DNA from: Yersinia alsatica
GTDB lineage: Bacteria; Pseudomonadota; Gammaproteobacteria; Enterobacterales; Enterobacteriaceae
NCBI RefSeq assembly: GCF_902170305.1
Contig: NZ_CABHWW010000039.1
Coordinates: 62,001 to 126,000, forward strand
Length of the DNA stretch: 64,000 nt
Reading direction: 5' to 3'
This document shows, piece by piece, positions 40,916 through 50,000 of the stretch (position 1 is the first letter of the stretch; each line of letters opens with the position of its first letter). The translations under genes were made by a program, and so were the position numbers. The notes beneath the pieces are model-generated. The model ran no database searches, was not told the DNA's origin, and worked only from the letters and a program-made list of their open reading frames with translations.

Positions 40916-40939
40916 ATGACTTCCCCTACGGGAAGTCAT
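40916..40939 (+). terminator. 10-bp stem hairpin after the cupin gene
   Basis: ATGACTTCCC/GGGAAGTCAT with a 4-nt loop, 66 bp after the stop; no U-run follows. Confidence 0.5.
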
Positions 40940-41004
40940 GGCAGAAGCGGCAATGAAGCTTAGTACTTAATCATCGATGGCCCAACACTTAGAGTTCTCC
41001 CTGT

Positions 41005-41142
41005 ATGAAAAGACGAGTTTTGAATTTTTACCGCCACAACGGGTACTTCGTGGGAGGAATAATTTTTGTCATCCTCTCATTTTTTATGGGCTTCTGGGGA
41101 AATTTGAGCATTAAAGGTAATACCAGGGAAGGTGTGATTTGA
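41005..41142 (+). CDS. Possible 45-aa membrane miniprotein or gene remnant
   Basis: MKRRVLNFYRHNGYFVGGII begins a frame with basic N-terminus, one hydrophobic helix (about residues 15-31) and a hydrophilic tail. The residue pattern looks protein-like, but there is no good ribosome-binding site. It could be the N-terminus of a broken gene. Below the usual length cut-off. Confidence 0.35.
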   Translation: MKRRVLNFYRHNGYFVGGIIFVILSFFMGFWGNLSIKGNTREGVI

Positions 41143-41174
41143 TTGACCAGAACATTCAGGTTCCGGTGACATTA

Positions 41175-41285
41175 TTATAACGGTTTGAATATGGAAAATT
41201 GAAAGCTACCTTTTGCATCAAAACCTACATGATGAACAGCTACTCCAATAACTTTACGAACACCGTCTATATCAAAAACGCAAGA
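41175..41285 (-). pseudogene. Short coding-like scrap, unknown origin
   Basis: Between two in-frame stops, 36 codons read CVFDIDGVRKVIGVAVHHVG then FDAKGSFQFSIFKPL. The alternating hydrophobic pattern looks like the end of a folded domain. No start codon or upstream gene. Probably a remnant; chance cannot be excluded. Confidence 0.3.
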
Positions 41286-41659
41286 TTAGTTTGGCTACTT
41301 TTATATTTTAGCTGCCTTTAGGTAATTAATGTAAATTAATTATAAACATAATAGTTTATCTTTAAAAAAATGGTTTATTTTTAGTTGATAATAAGACATT
41401 TCAGAATAATCACCTCCTTTACTATTTATCATTGAGTATTTTACTTTCGGATGAGCTTAATGAATAAAGTCTTTATTTAAAGAAAAAACAAATTATGTAA
41501 AGTTTTGTATGTAAGAATTAAAAAGATTGACGACTCTGCAATTATTATAAAATAATTAATCGCCATTAAGGATGATGGTCATTAATTTATGATGATTCCA
41601 TTCTGCTTTTATTTTTCTGACGTTTTGTCAATTTTATAATGTCTCGAGGAGTTGTAAAC

Positions 41660-43972
41660 GTGAGTCAACGTAAGATAAATATTAACTATATAGTGCCGTT
41701 AGCATTATCTTGCACGGTAGGCCAACTTTTGCTCGCTGGTCAGGCTGTAGCGAAAGACTACAACCTTTCCTTTGAAAATGAGGTGAAAAATCAGCAAGGT
41801 ATAGTTATCAAAGATAATCCTCTGGAGAGTAAAGATTATAATATTAACGTTACTGTTAATAACCCTGTTATTGCCGAAAATAATGGCCTTGAAGTGTATA
41901 TTGGTGACCTGAGGGCTGGAGAAATCGGCGGGAATTATAATATTGGTGATTATGCCGTCTCGATTAAAGGAGAAACAGAACAAAATCACCAGAGTGGTTT
42001 GGCTTTTTTTGGTTTAGCCGCAACTGGTGCTGACACGAAGGTCACCGTTGATAATTTCAAACTTGAGAACGAGTTTACGGTTAAATCTAAGTATAATCAT
42101 AACAACACCGCACTCTATGCGACTGATGGGGCTAACATAGCTATAAACGGCGACCTTTATATTCGTTCCAGTGTCGATCATACAGAAAGCGGAGAAAAGG
42201 CAACATTAGCCAATAATGGTATTTATGCAAATGGAAAGGATACTTCTATAACGGTAAACGGCGGAAAAGTTTATATTAATACTTATGCCAGTAATTTTCA
42301 GGAACGTATGGATAACAATAGTGGCTATCCTGAAGGTTCTTCAAAAAGCGATGCAATCAGTGCGAAACGAGGCGGTAGCGTTAATATTAACCAGACAGGT
42401 AATCACCAAGTAAATATTCTGGGGAATATCGATTTTGGTGACAAATTGTACGACAACACCAGCCAAATTAACGTTGTCCTCAATGGTACTAACTCCTACT
42501 GGCATGGTCATGAGGTCAATTATCGTGACCCTACTTCTGGGAAATGGACCGGCGATCTAAATGCTGTATTCATGAATGGTGCACACTGGATCCCGGATGG
42601 AAAAGACGCCGAGATCAGTGCTATTACGCTAAAAAATGGCGGTACTGTGAACCTGCATGGCTATAATTTGCATACCAATCAAAGTATTAACGAAACCGTC
42701 AAGATCCATGATTTGCGTGGCAATGATGGTATTTTCCTGATGGATGTCAATACCAGCAAAACTGACGGACAGCGCCGTAATGGCAGCGATTTTATCGCAG
42801 TTGTTAATAGCAGTACGGGGGGAACTCACGCCATTGAAGCATTAAATGTTGATAAGCTGGCAGATCTTAAAGAAGATATTTGGGTCGCTGATGCGGCAAA
42901 CAATGTTAACTTCGTTGCTTACGATAAAATCGATATCACCAATGAGTACGTTTACGACTATAAACCGCTGCTTCGTTCAGATATCCGGGAAGGCGACCCG
43001 GATAGTCAATACGGCACGAACTGGTATATTACAGGCATTTCCACGAAAGCCAGTGCGGGAAGTAATACCGCAATTGCGAACGCCAGCATAAACTATACTG
43101 CCGCTACCGCGCGTCTTGAAATTGATAATTTGAATAAACGCCTGGGTGAACTACGCAATAACCAACAGGAGAATGGGCTGTGGCTCCGCTATAAAGGCGG
43201 TGAAATAGAAAGCCGAAATGGAAGTTACTTTAAAAATCAATATAACTTCTGGCAGCTTGGTTACGATAATAAAGAGGAGGATGAAAACTCCATCTTCACC
43301 CGCGGTATTGCTGCACATTATATGAAAGGTAAAGCCGATTTTGACTACGGCTCAGGTGATAATAAAAGCTTCGGTGGTTCACTGTATACTGCATGGAGCC
43401 GACCAGAGAAACAAGACTATGTTGATCTGGTTTTAAAATATAGCCATCACGACAGTGACTTTGATTATCGTAATGTCTATGGCTATGGCGGAACAGGTGA
43501 TTCCAGCACCTGGTCTATCAGTGCCAGCGTCGAATATGGCCGCGAGTTCACCATTGCGAAAACGTCGTTTATTGAGCCTCAAGCTCAGCTTATTTACACC
43601 TATCTTGATGATGCAAAATATACGACCAGTAGTGGTTTAAAGGTTGACCAGAAAAATATCGACAGCGTCATTGGCCGCGCAGGGTTCAGAATGGGGCATC
43701 GTTTTGATGAACAGCCCAATAGCGATATTTATCTGAAAGTGGATTTGCTCCATGAATTTGCCGGCGATCGCGATATTTCTGTGCGTGGTAAAGATGCAAC
43801 GCTGAACGTCAGCGAAGGTGGTGACGATACCTGGGTCAACTACGGTATCGGAGCTAATATCCAGCTGACGCAGAACAACAATTCGCGACTGTATGTTGAT
43901 CTGGAAAAATCAGCAGGCGGAAATTTTGATACCAACTGGCAAGTCAACGCAGGTTTTCGCGTTGAGTGGTAA
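41660..43972 (+). CDS. Classical (type Va) autotransporter
   Basis: 770 aa from a GTG at 41660, which has GAGGAG 8 bp upstream; the ATG at 41639 has no site. Signal peptide about residues 1-31 (ending GQAVA). The passenger (about 32-490) is rich in short beta-strand repeats (ITVNGGKVYIN, IAINGDLYIRS), a beta-helix pattern. The C-terminal barrel (about 510-770) starts GLWLRYKGGEIESR and ends with aromatic Trp (GFRVEW). Secretes its passenger to the surface. No protease triad or RGD noticed; adhesion or aggregation is the likely class of function. AT-rich relative to the core genome. Confidence 0.9.
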   Translation: MSQRKININYIVPLALSCTVGQLLLAGQAVAKDYNLSFENEVKNQQGIVIKDNPLESKDYNINVTVNNPVIAENNGLEVYIGDLRAGEIGGNYNIGDYAVSIKGETEQNHQSGLAFFGLAATGADTKVTVDNFKLENEFTVKSKYNHNNTALYATDGANIAINGDLYIRSSVDHTESGEKATLANNGIYANGKDTSITVNGGKVYINTYASNFQERMDNNSGYPEGSSKSDAISAKRGGSVNINQTGNHQVNILGNIDFGDKLYDNTSQINVVLNGTNSYWHGHEVNYRDPTSGKWTGDLNAVFMNGAHWIPDGKDAEISAITLKNGGTVNLHGYNLHTNQSINETVKIHDLRGNDGIFLMDVNTSKTDGQRRNGSDFIAVVNSSTGGTHAIEALNVDKLADLKEDIWVADAANNVNFVAYDKIDITNEYVYDYKPLLRSDIREGDPDSQYGTNWYITGISTKASAGSNTAIANASINYTAATARLEIDNLNKRLGELRNNQQENGLWLRYKGGEIESRNGSYFKNQYNFWQLGYDNKEEDENSIFTRGIAAHYMKGKADFDYGSGDNKSFGGSLYTAWSRPEKQDYVDLVLKYSHHDSDFDYRNVYGYGGTGDSSTWSISASVEYGREFTIAKTSFIEPQAQLIYTYLDDAKYTTSSGLKVDQKNIDSVIGRAGFRMGHRFDEQPNSDIYLKVDLLHEFAGDRDISVRGKDATLNVSEGGDDTWVNYGIGANIQLTQNNNSRLYVDLEKSAGGNFDTNWQVNAGFRVEW

Positions 43973-44341
43973 TTAACGCAGTGGCCTGTTAAGGCGTATC
44001 AAGTAGGTGGCGGGATTATTCCCGCCATCCTCTCACATCGCTGCACATGCGTTAGCTCAAGCAATTCCCGGTATAGCGATTCTGGAAGGTGATGAACGAG
44101 GCGGTAAGAAATAACGACTACTTCGCATCAGCGGAGTTGTTTCGTGGAGAAATTCGGCGATTTTTTTGGTGAAATATTTCTGGTAATTGCGGGTTGCTGA
44201 CATATCGAATTAATTTCAACTTCCAGTTGCTGTGAAATGTATCTTCAGTTAATCATGTATAAATCTGATATATTCAACACAGTCTTGATTAGAGGAAAGA
44301 ACTTTGGGCAATCAATCTATTACGGTATAGGCAACCACCGT
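43973..44341. other. 369-bp convergent gap after the autotransporter
   Basis: A GGCGGG/CCCGCC hairpin at 44009-44026 is the likely autotransporter 3' end. Frame 44034-44114 encodes HIAAHALAQAIPGIAILEGD and ends at TAA, coding-like but without a start; possibly debris. Confidence 0.4.
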
Positions 44342-44998
44342 TTAGGCCGTCGCATATTGTGGCTCCGGGCTAATGTCATTCAATAGTTGTGAAACAATCC
44401 CTGCATTCATCAGCATCGGTTGTAATGTGTTGATGCCTAATTTCCCCAACGCACTGCGTTTGTGATAGCTAACGGTTTTGTTGCTTAGCGCCAGGTGACT
44501 GGCAATATCATTGTTCGATTTGCCTTGCAGTAACAGGGCCAAAACGGTTCTCTCTCGCTTCGATAATATACAGGGGCGTTTTTTACTGAGTGCTGGCGGG
44601 TTTGAAAATACCCGGTTTAATTGAGCAACAAATTGGCTCAGAGGCGCATTTTGGGCAATGACGGCGTAAACCTGCTCTACCCCATAGAAATATTGTTTTA
44701 GCAGATAGACACAAAATTCATCGGCAATGACAATGACACGACAGTTTGGGCGGTGTATACGCAACCAATCAACCACCAGACTAAGACTATCGCCAGAGGT
44801 ATAATCCTCACCGCGTAGATTTAAGATAGCCAAATGTACTGCCGGAAACTTGACCAAATTATCATAACAATCAGTCAGGGAGCTGATACTGGCGGCTATC
44901 TTGACTGATTCACTCATTAATAGTTTTTTTAAAATACGTTCCAGAGTGAAACGAGTATAAAAACAAGGGTGTTGAATGATTGCAAGCTTCTCTTCCAT
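44342..44998 (-). CDS. LuxR/FimZ-type regulator with degenerate receiver domain
   Basis: 218 aa. C-terminal LuxR-type HTH at about 143-200 (LSKRERTVLALLLQGKSNND, LSNKTVSYHKRSALGKLG). The N-terminal 130 residues have the length and alternating pattern of a receiver domain, but the N-terminal acidic pair is missing (IIQHPC) and the phospho-acceptor position reads LAILNLRGED with no Asp. It therefore resembles RcsB-partner proteins (BglJ class) that act without phosphorylation. Convergent with the autotransporter and co-oriented with the inverse-autotransporter genes. Confidence 0.78.
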   Translation of the reverse strand: MEEKLAIIQHPCFYTRFTLERILKKLLMSESVKIAASISSLTDCYDNLVKFPAVHLAILNLRGEDYTSGDSLSLVVDWLRIHRPNCRVIVIADEFCVYLLKQYFYGVEQVYAVIAQNAPLSQFVAQLNRVFSNPPALSKKRPCILSKRERTVLALLLQGKSNNDIASHLALSNKTVSYHKRSALGKLGINTLQPMLMNAGIVSQLLNDISPEPQYATA

Positions 44999-45037
44999 AG
45001 CGCTTATTTCCTTTTAGACACTTAGGTTAAATTTTAT

Positions 45038-45289
45038 TTATCTAAATCTTCTTAATTTTTTTAAAAATACATTTATAAAAAACATGGCAACCATTGCGGA
45101 GATAAGTGATAACCATAATGAGAGCGAAATTAACGAGTCATACGTCTCTTCAGAGACAATGGCACCGAGATAAATTGAGTATATGTAGTTCATAAAGTCT
45201 GGAAATGTCTCAACAATAACCAGACTGAAAAGACAGAACAGCCAGATAAACCAGAAGAGATAGAGTGAATATGATGTCAATTTATTCAT
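45038..45289 (-). CDS. Small two-helix membrane protein, unknown
   Basis: 83 aa; hydrophobic helices about residues 8-26 and 55-75 separated by a polar loop, with a basic end (LKKLRRFR). No family recognised. It lies between the receiver-only gene and the LuxR gene, all on the minus strand with 39-50 bp spacings, so it may belong to the same transcript. Confidence 0.6.
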   Translation of the reverse strand: MNKLTSYSLYLFWFIWLFCLFSLVIVETFPDFMNYIYSIYLGAIVSEETYDSLISLSLWLSLISAMVAMFFINVFLKKLRRFR

Positions 45290-45339
45290 AGGGTTATAAC
45301 CATATCGCCATTAATCTTGTAGGAAAACCTTTAGGACGG

Positions 45340-45747
45340 TCATGCGGTTACTGACATATCTAGCTGCGGGAAGCAGCAATATCCCGATATAACGGCATCA
45401 ATTGCACCGTCAAGATTAATAACATCATCCTTTTTATATACGTATCCACTAACCCCGATTCCGAGACATTTTTTTAGGTAATACATTGAGGTTAAAGAGG
45501 TGTAAATAAGCACTCTTGACTCAGGCGACATCAGCATCAACTTTTGAATAAGATTAAGTTGAATATTTTTATATCCGACAAAATCTATAACAATGATGCT
45601 CGGTTTATAAACGCTGGCCATCTTAAGCGATTCTAACTCTTCGCCTGTCTCATAAACTTTCCCTCCTTTGCATTCTATAAGCCCCCTCACCACATGTCTT
45701 ATTAAAGGATGTTGATCAATAATTAATGCTGATATTTTTCCAGTCAT
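45340..45747 (-). CDS. Receiver-only FimZ-like response regulator
   Basis: 135 aa from the ATG at 45747 (GAGG 5-6 bp upstream; the open frame extends 40 codons further but without support, and overlaps the upstream gene). The receiver fold is complete: Asp pair in LIIDQHP, phospho-acceptor Asp in IIVIDFVG, Thr/Ser in VLIYTS, Lys in GYVYKKDD. The GYCCFP end matches the point where FimZ proteins continue to their HTH, but here the protein stops within about 8 residues. No HTH is found downstream in any frame. Single-domain regulator or truncated gene. Confidence 0.72.
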   Translation of the reverse strand: MTGKISALIIDQHPLIRHVVRGLIECKGGKVYETGEELESLKMASVYKPSIIVIDFVGYKNIQLNLIQKLMLMSPESRVLIYTSLTSMYYLKKCLGIGVSGYVYKKDDVINLDGAIDAVISGYCCFPQLDMSVTA

Positions 45748-45833
45748 AATCGCCTCATTTGCAGAGTTAATGACATCAGTAATTTCGGCAACATTATTAG
45801 TGGCAATAATGTTGCCGAATATATTTGTTATGC

Positions 45834-46853
45834 TTAATTCAGTGTATATCCTCCCGACAGAGCACAATCTACTGAAAGTGATGTTTCAGCCGTGGTTGAA
45901 GGGGTTGAAACATATAATCCATAATAAATAGGATCCGTATTGTATGTCTCAACTATGTCATCATAACCAGGAACAATAATAGCTCGAGAGAATGTATATC
46001 CTGGCACTGTTGCTGGGGTGTCATTTATATAAGCACCACAGGTCACTTCAGTATTACTGCCCGTAGCAGTGACTACACTGGGTGTGATATTAAAGTTCAA
46101 TGTTTTACTTTTAGTTGTTGGTAACCAATTAACACAGTTAATAGATAAATTAATAGCACCAATATTCTCTGACTTGCGAGTTTCATTACTATTATGCAAA
46201 TAGATATGGTCACCACTCAGGATATTCTCAATATTGGTAGAACCTGTAGCGCTCGCGTCACAAGCAACATCAAGATTTTGCTGAACAAGATCGATCGTAC
46301 TACTGGTATAATTCTCTGGAGTGGCTGTTGTGCAAGAACTGCCACTGCTACATACACTCCCTAAACCTTGGGTTGTTATCCGAAATTTTCCTGAACTTCC
46401 TGCCAATGAAGTGATATTGGATCGTAGAATAGAAACATGCTGATCAACTGCGACACCATGTGCAATAGCAACTTTTACGGCATCATAATGTGTGGCAGCA
46501 TCTAGTAACTCATTATCGAATGAACCATTCCCTCGCAGATCAATATCTAATGTTTGAATCGGAGGGGTAATTAAACCACCCCCTGAATTTAGCATGCTAA
46601 AGGTATATCTTAGCAAACAAGAGTTTAGTGATACTGTATTTGAGGCTCTTTTACACTTATTAGTGTGGGACATATGCGAGTTTTGATCACCCGCAGTTGG
46701 CGGGTTATTTGTCCCATCCCAATAAGTATGAACCAAATCAAAAGAAAGTTCATTTAAACTGGTTTGTGGGTTTTTAACTTCATAATGGCCCAGCACTGTG
46801 TTGGGTAATATTAAAAAAGCGGAAGAAAATAAAAAACAATTTAATAGTTTCAT
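45834..46853 (-). CDS. Secreted protein of unknown family, downstream of the inverse autotransporter
   Basis: 339 aa from the ATG at 46853. Signal peptide about residues 1-21 (LLNCFLFSSAFLILP). The mature part is Ser/Thr/Asn-rich beta-type sequence with several paired Cys (CKRAS...SCLLRY; CSSGSSC; CDAS; CVNW; CGAY; CALSGG), suggesting disulfide-bonded domains like a fimbrial tip or adhesin. It ends without a barrel or sortase motif. Transcribed in the same direction 148 bp after the inverse autotransporter; a partner or chaperone-like role is inference. Confidence 0.65.
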   Translation of the reverse strand: MKLLNCFLFSSAFLILPNTVLGHYEVKNPQTSLNELSFDLVHTYWDGTNNPPTAGDQNSHMSHTNKCKRASNTVSLNSCLLRYTFSMLNSGGGLITPPIQTLDIDLRGNGSFDNELLDAATHYDAVKVAIAHGVAVDQHVSILRSNITSLAGSSGKFRITTQGLGSVCSSGSSCTTATPENYTSSTIDLVQQNLDVACDASATGSTNIENILSGDHIYLHNSNETRKSENIGAINLSINCVNWLPTTKSKTLNFNITPSVVTATGSNTEVTCGAYINDTPATVPGYTFSRAIIVPGYDDIVETYNTDPIYYGLYVSTPSTTAETSLSVDCALSGGYTLN

Positions 46854-47001
46854 AGTAAATATCCACAAAAAAGTTACTGCAGAGCAGGTTTCAATTTAAA
46901 TACTGAACACACCTACTTTTTAAGTATCGAATGATGCGAAGAGGGTATTAACTACACGGGCTATACCCTCTTCATCAACGTTTCTCTATTTAATTATCGC
47001 C

Positions 47002-50000
47002 TTACATTGTTAAAACGAATTTCACACTGAATGGCACCGGAATAAACGTCAGAATATCTGTATCACTGGTGCCATTGATGGTTGCCGTCACGGTGCTATC
47101 CCCTGGGTTGGCACTAACGACCGTCATAATAACTTCACCATTACTATCTGTTGTTCCATTGGCAGCCATCGTTGCGCTGTTAGTCGCATTGAAGCTAACC
47201 AATTGACTCGCCACTGCATTACCAAATGCATCGATGACTTTGGCTTTGACACTGTTTTGTGCCGTGCCGTCTGCCGGCATATTACCGATTACCGCAGCCA
47301 GACTGACACTTGCGGTGCTGGCATCAGGAATAAAGGTGGTATCTACCGTCCTGCTATTACCATTGACAGTGGCCGTCACTTTGGTCACTCCCGATTTGGT
47401 ATTAGTTAAGGTCAAGGTTACCGAGCCATCTGCACCAGTAGTGCCGCTGGCCGCGATCAAGCCACTATTATCAGCGACAAAATTCACCAGCAGATTCGGC
47501 ACCAAGTTGCCTTCAGCATCGGTCACGATCGCTTTCACCGAGTTGGTCGCCACACCGTTAGCCAGTGCACCATCCACTTCAATACTCAGTGCCCCACTGA
47601 CAATGGTCGCCGTGCCGCTGTTAGGAATAAAGCTCACATCCACACTTTGACTGTTACCATTGACGTTGGCGGTCACCTTAGTCACACCCGACTTAGTGTT
47701 GGTCAAGGTTAAGGTAACCGAACCATCTGCACCGGTAGTGCCGCTGGCCGCGATCACTCCACTATTATCAGCGACAAAATTCACCAGCAGATTCGGTATC
47801 AGGTTCCCTTCAGCATCGGTCACTATTGCTTTCACCGAGTTGGTCGCCACACCGTTAGCCAGTGCACCATCCACTTCAATACTCAGTGCCCCACTGACAA
47901 TGGTCGCCGTGCCGCTGTTAGGAATAAAGTTCACATCGACACTTTGGCTATTGCCATTGACGCTGGTCGTCACCTTAGTCACACCGGATTTGGTGTTGGT
48001 TAAGGTTAAGGTAACCGAACCATCTGCGCCGGTGGTGCCGCTGGCCGCGATCACTCCACTGTTATCAGCACTGAAATTCACCAGCAGATTCGGTATCAGG
48101 TTCCCTTCAGCATCGGTCACTATTGCTTTCACCGAGTTGGTCGCCACACCGTTCGCCAATGCGCCGTCGGTCTCGATACTCAGTGCCCCACTGACAATGA
48201 TCGCCGTGCCACTGTTAGGAATAAAGTTCACATCCACACTTTGGCTATTGCCATTGATGCTGGCGGTCACCTTAGTTACACCCGATTTGATGTTGGTTAA
48301 GGTTAAGGTAACCGAACCATCGGCACCGGTAGTGCCGCTGGCGGCGATCACGCCACTATTATCTGCACTGAAATTCACTAACAGATTCGGTATCCGGTTC
48401 CCTTCAGCATCGGTCACGATCGCTTTCACCGAGTTGGTCGCCACACCGTTAGCCAATGCGCCATCGGTCTCGATACTCAGTGCCCCACTGACAATGGTCG
48501 CCGTGCCGCTGTTAGGAATAAAGGTCACATCGACACTTTGACTATTGCCATTGACGCTGGCGCTCACCTTAGTTACACCGGATTTGGTGTTGGTTAAGGT
48601 TAAGGTAACCGAGCCATCGGTACCGGTAGTGCCGCTGGCGGCGATCACGCCACTATTATCAGCGACAAAATTCACTAGCTGATTGGGTATCAGGTTGCCT
48701 TCGGCATCGGTCACTATTGCTTTCACCGAGTTGGTCGCCACACCGTTCGCCAATGCGCCATTGGTTTCGATACTCAATGCACCACTGACAATGGTCGCTG
48801 TACCACTGTTAGGAATAAAGTTCACATCCACACTTTGGCTATTACCATTGACCGTTGCAGTTACCTTAGTCACACCCGATTTAGTGTTGGTTAAGGTCAA
48901 GGTAACCGAGCCATCGGCACCGGTCGTACCACTGGCGGCGATCACCCCACTGTTATCTGCACTGAAATTCACCAGCAGATTCGGCACCAAGTTCCCTTCG
49001 GCATCGGTCACGATCGCTTTCACGCGATTAGTGGCGATACCATTTGCCAGTGCGCCATCAACTTCAATACTCAATGCCCCACTGACAATCGTTGCCGTGC
49101 CGCTGTTAGGAATAAAGCTCACATCCACACTTTGGCTATTGCCATTGACGGTGGCAGTAACGTGGCTGACCCCGGCAATGGTGCTGGTCAGAGGCAGAGT
49201 CACTGACCCATCAGTTCCCGTCGTGCCACTGGTGGCAATATTAGCCCCATTGCTCGCCACAAAACTGACGGCAAGATTAGGGATCGGGTTGCCACTGGCA
49301 TCGGTCACCACCGCTTTTACCGAGTTGGTCGCCACTCCATTAGCCAGCGCACCATCAGTTACAATAGTGAATGCACCGCTCACAATGGTTGCCGTGCCGC
49401 TATCTGGCACAAAATTCACGTTCACACTTTGGCTGTGACCATTCACCGTGGCGGTGACATGCACCACACCTGCAGTGGTGTTTGTTAGCGGCAGAGTCAC
49501 TGAGCCATCCGGCCCTGTGGTACCACTGCCAGCCATCGCCGCACCGTTATCTGCCAGGAATGTCACTACCTGATTAGGTATGAGGTTGCCGGTAGCATCG
49601 GTGACTATCGCCTTAACTTCGTTGCTGGCGATACCATTTGCCAGCGCATTATCTATGGTGATGGTCAGTGCGCCGTTGACGATGGTGGCTGTCCCGCTAT
49701 CGGGGATAAAGGTGACATCTACCGCCCGGCTAACGCCATTAACCGAAGCAGTGACTCGCGTCACACCTGCGGTCGTATTGGTCAGCGATTGCGTGATAGA
49801 ACCATCAGCCCCGGTCGTCCCATTAGCGGCAATATGGGCCCCATTGCTCGCCACAAAGCTAACGGCAAGATTAGGAATCGGGTTGCCACTGGCATCGGTC
49901 ACCACCACTTTCACCCGATTACTGACACTGCCATTCGCGAGTGCGTTATCGGTAAGCACGCTAAGTGCTCCGTCAACAATGGTCGCCGTACCACTGTCTG

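Larger units (their letters stand above)
40943..41659. other. AT-rich region upstream of the autotransporter
   Basis: Contains only a 45-codon membrane-like frame (41005-41142) and a short protein scrap on the other strand (41175-41285). From 41300 to 41640 it is extremely AT-rich, typical of H-NS-bound foreign DNA, and must include the autotransporter promoter. Confidence 0.5.

Noticed and set aside
44034-44114. Coding-like frame ending AILEGDERGGKK after the autotransporter
   Set aside because: No start codon or gene context; too short to tell debris from chance.
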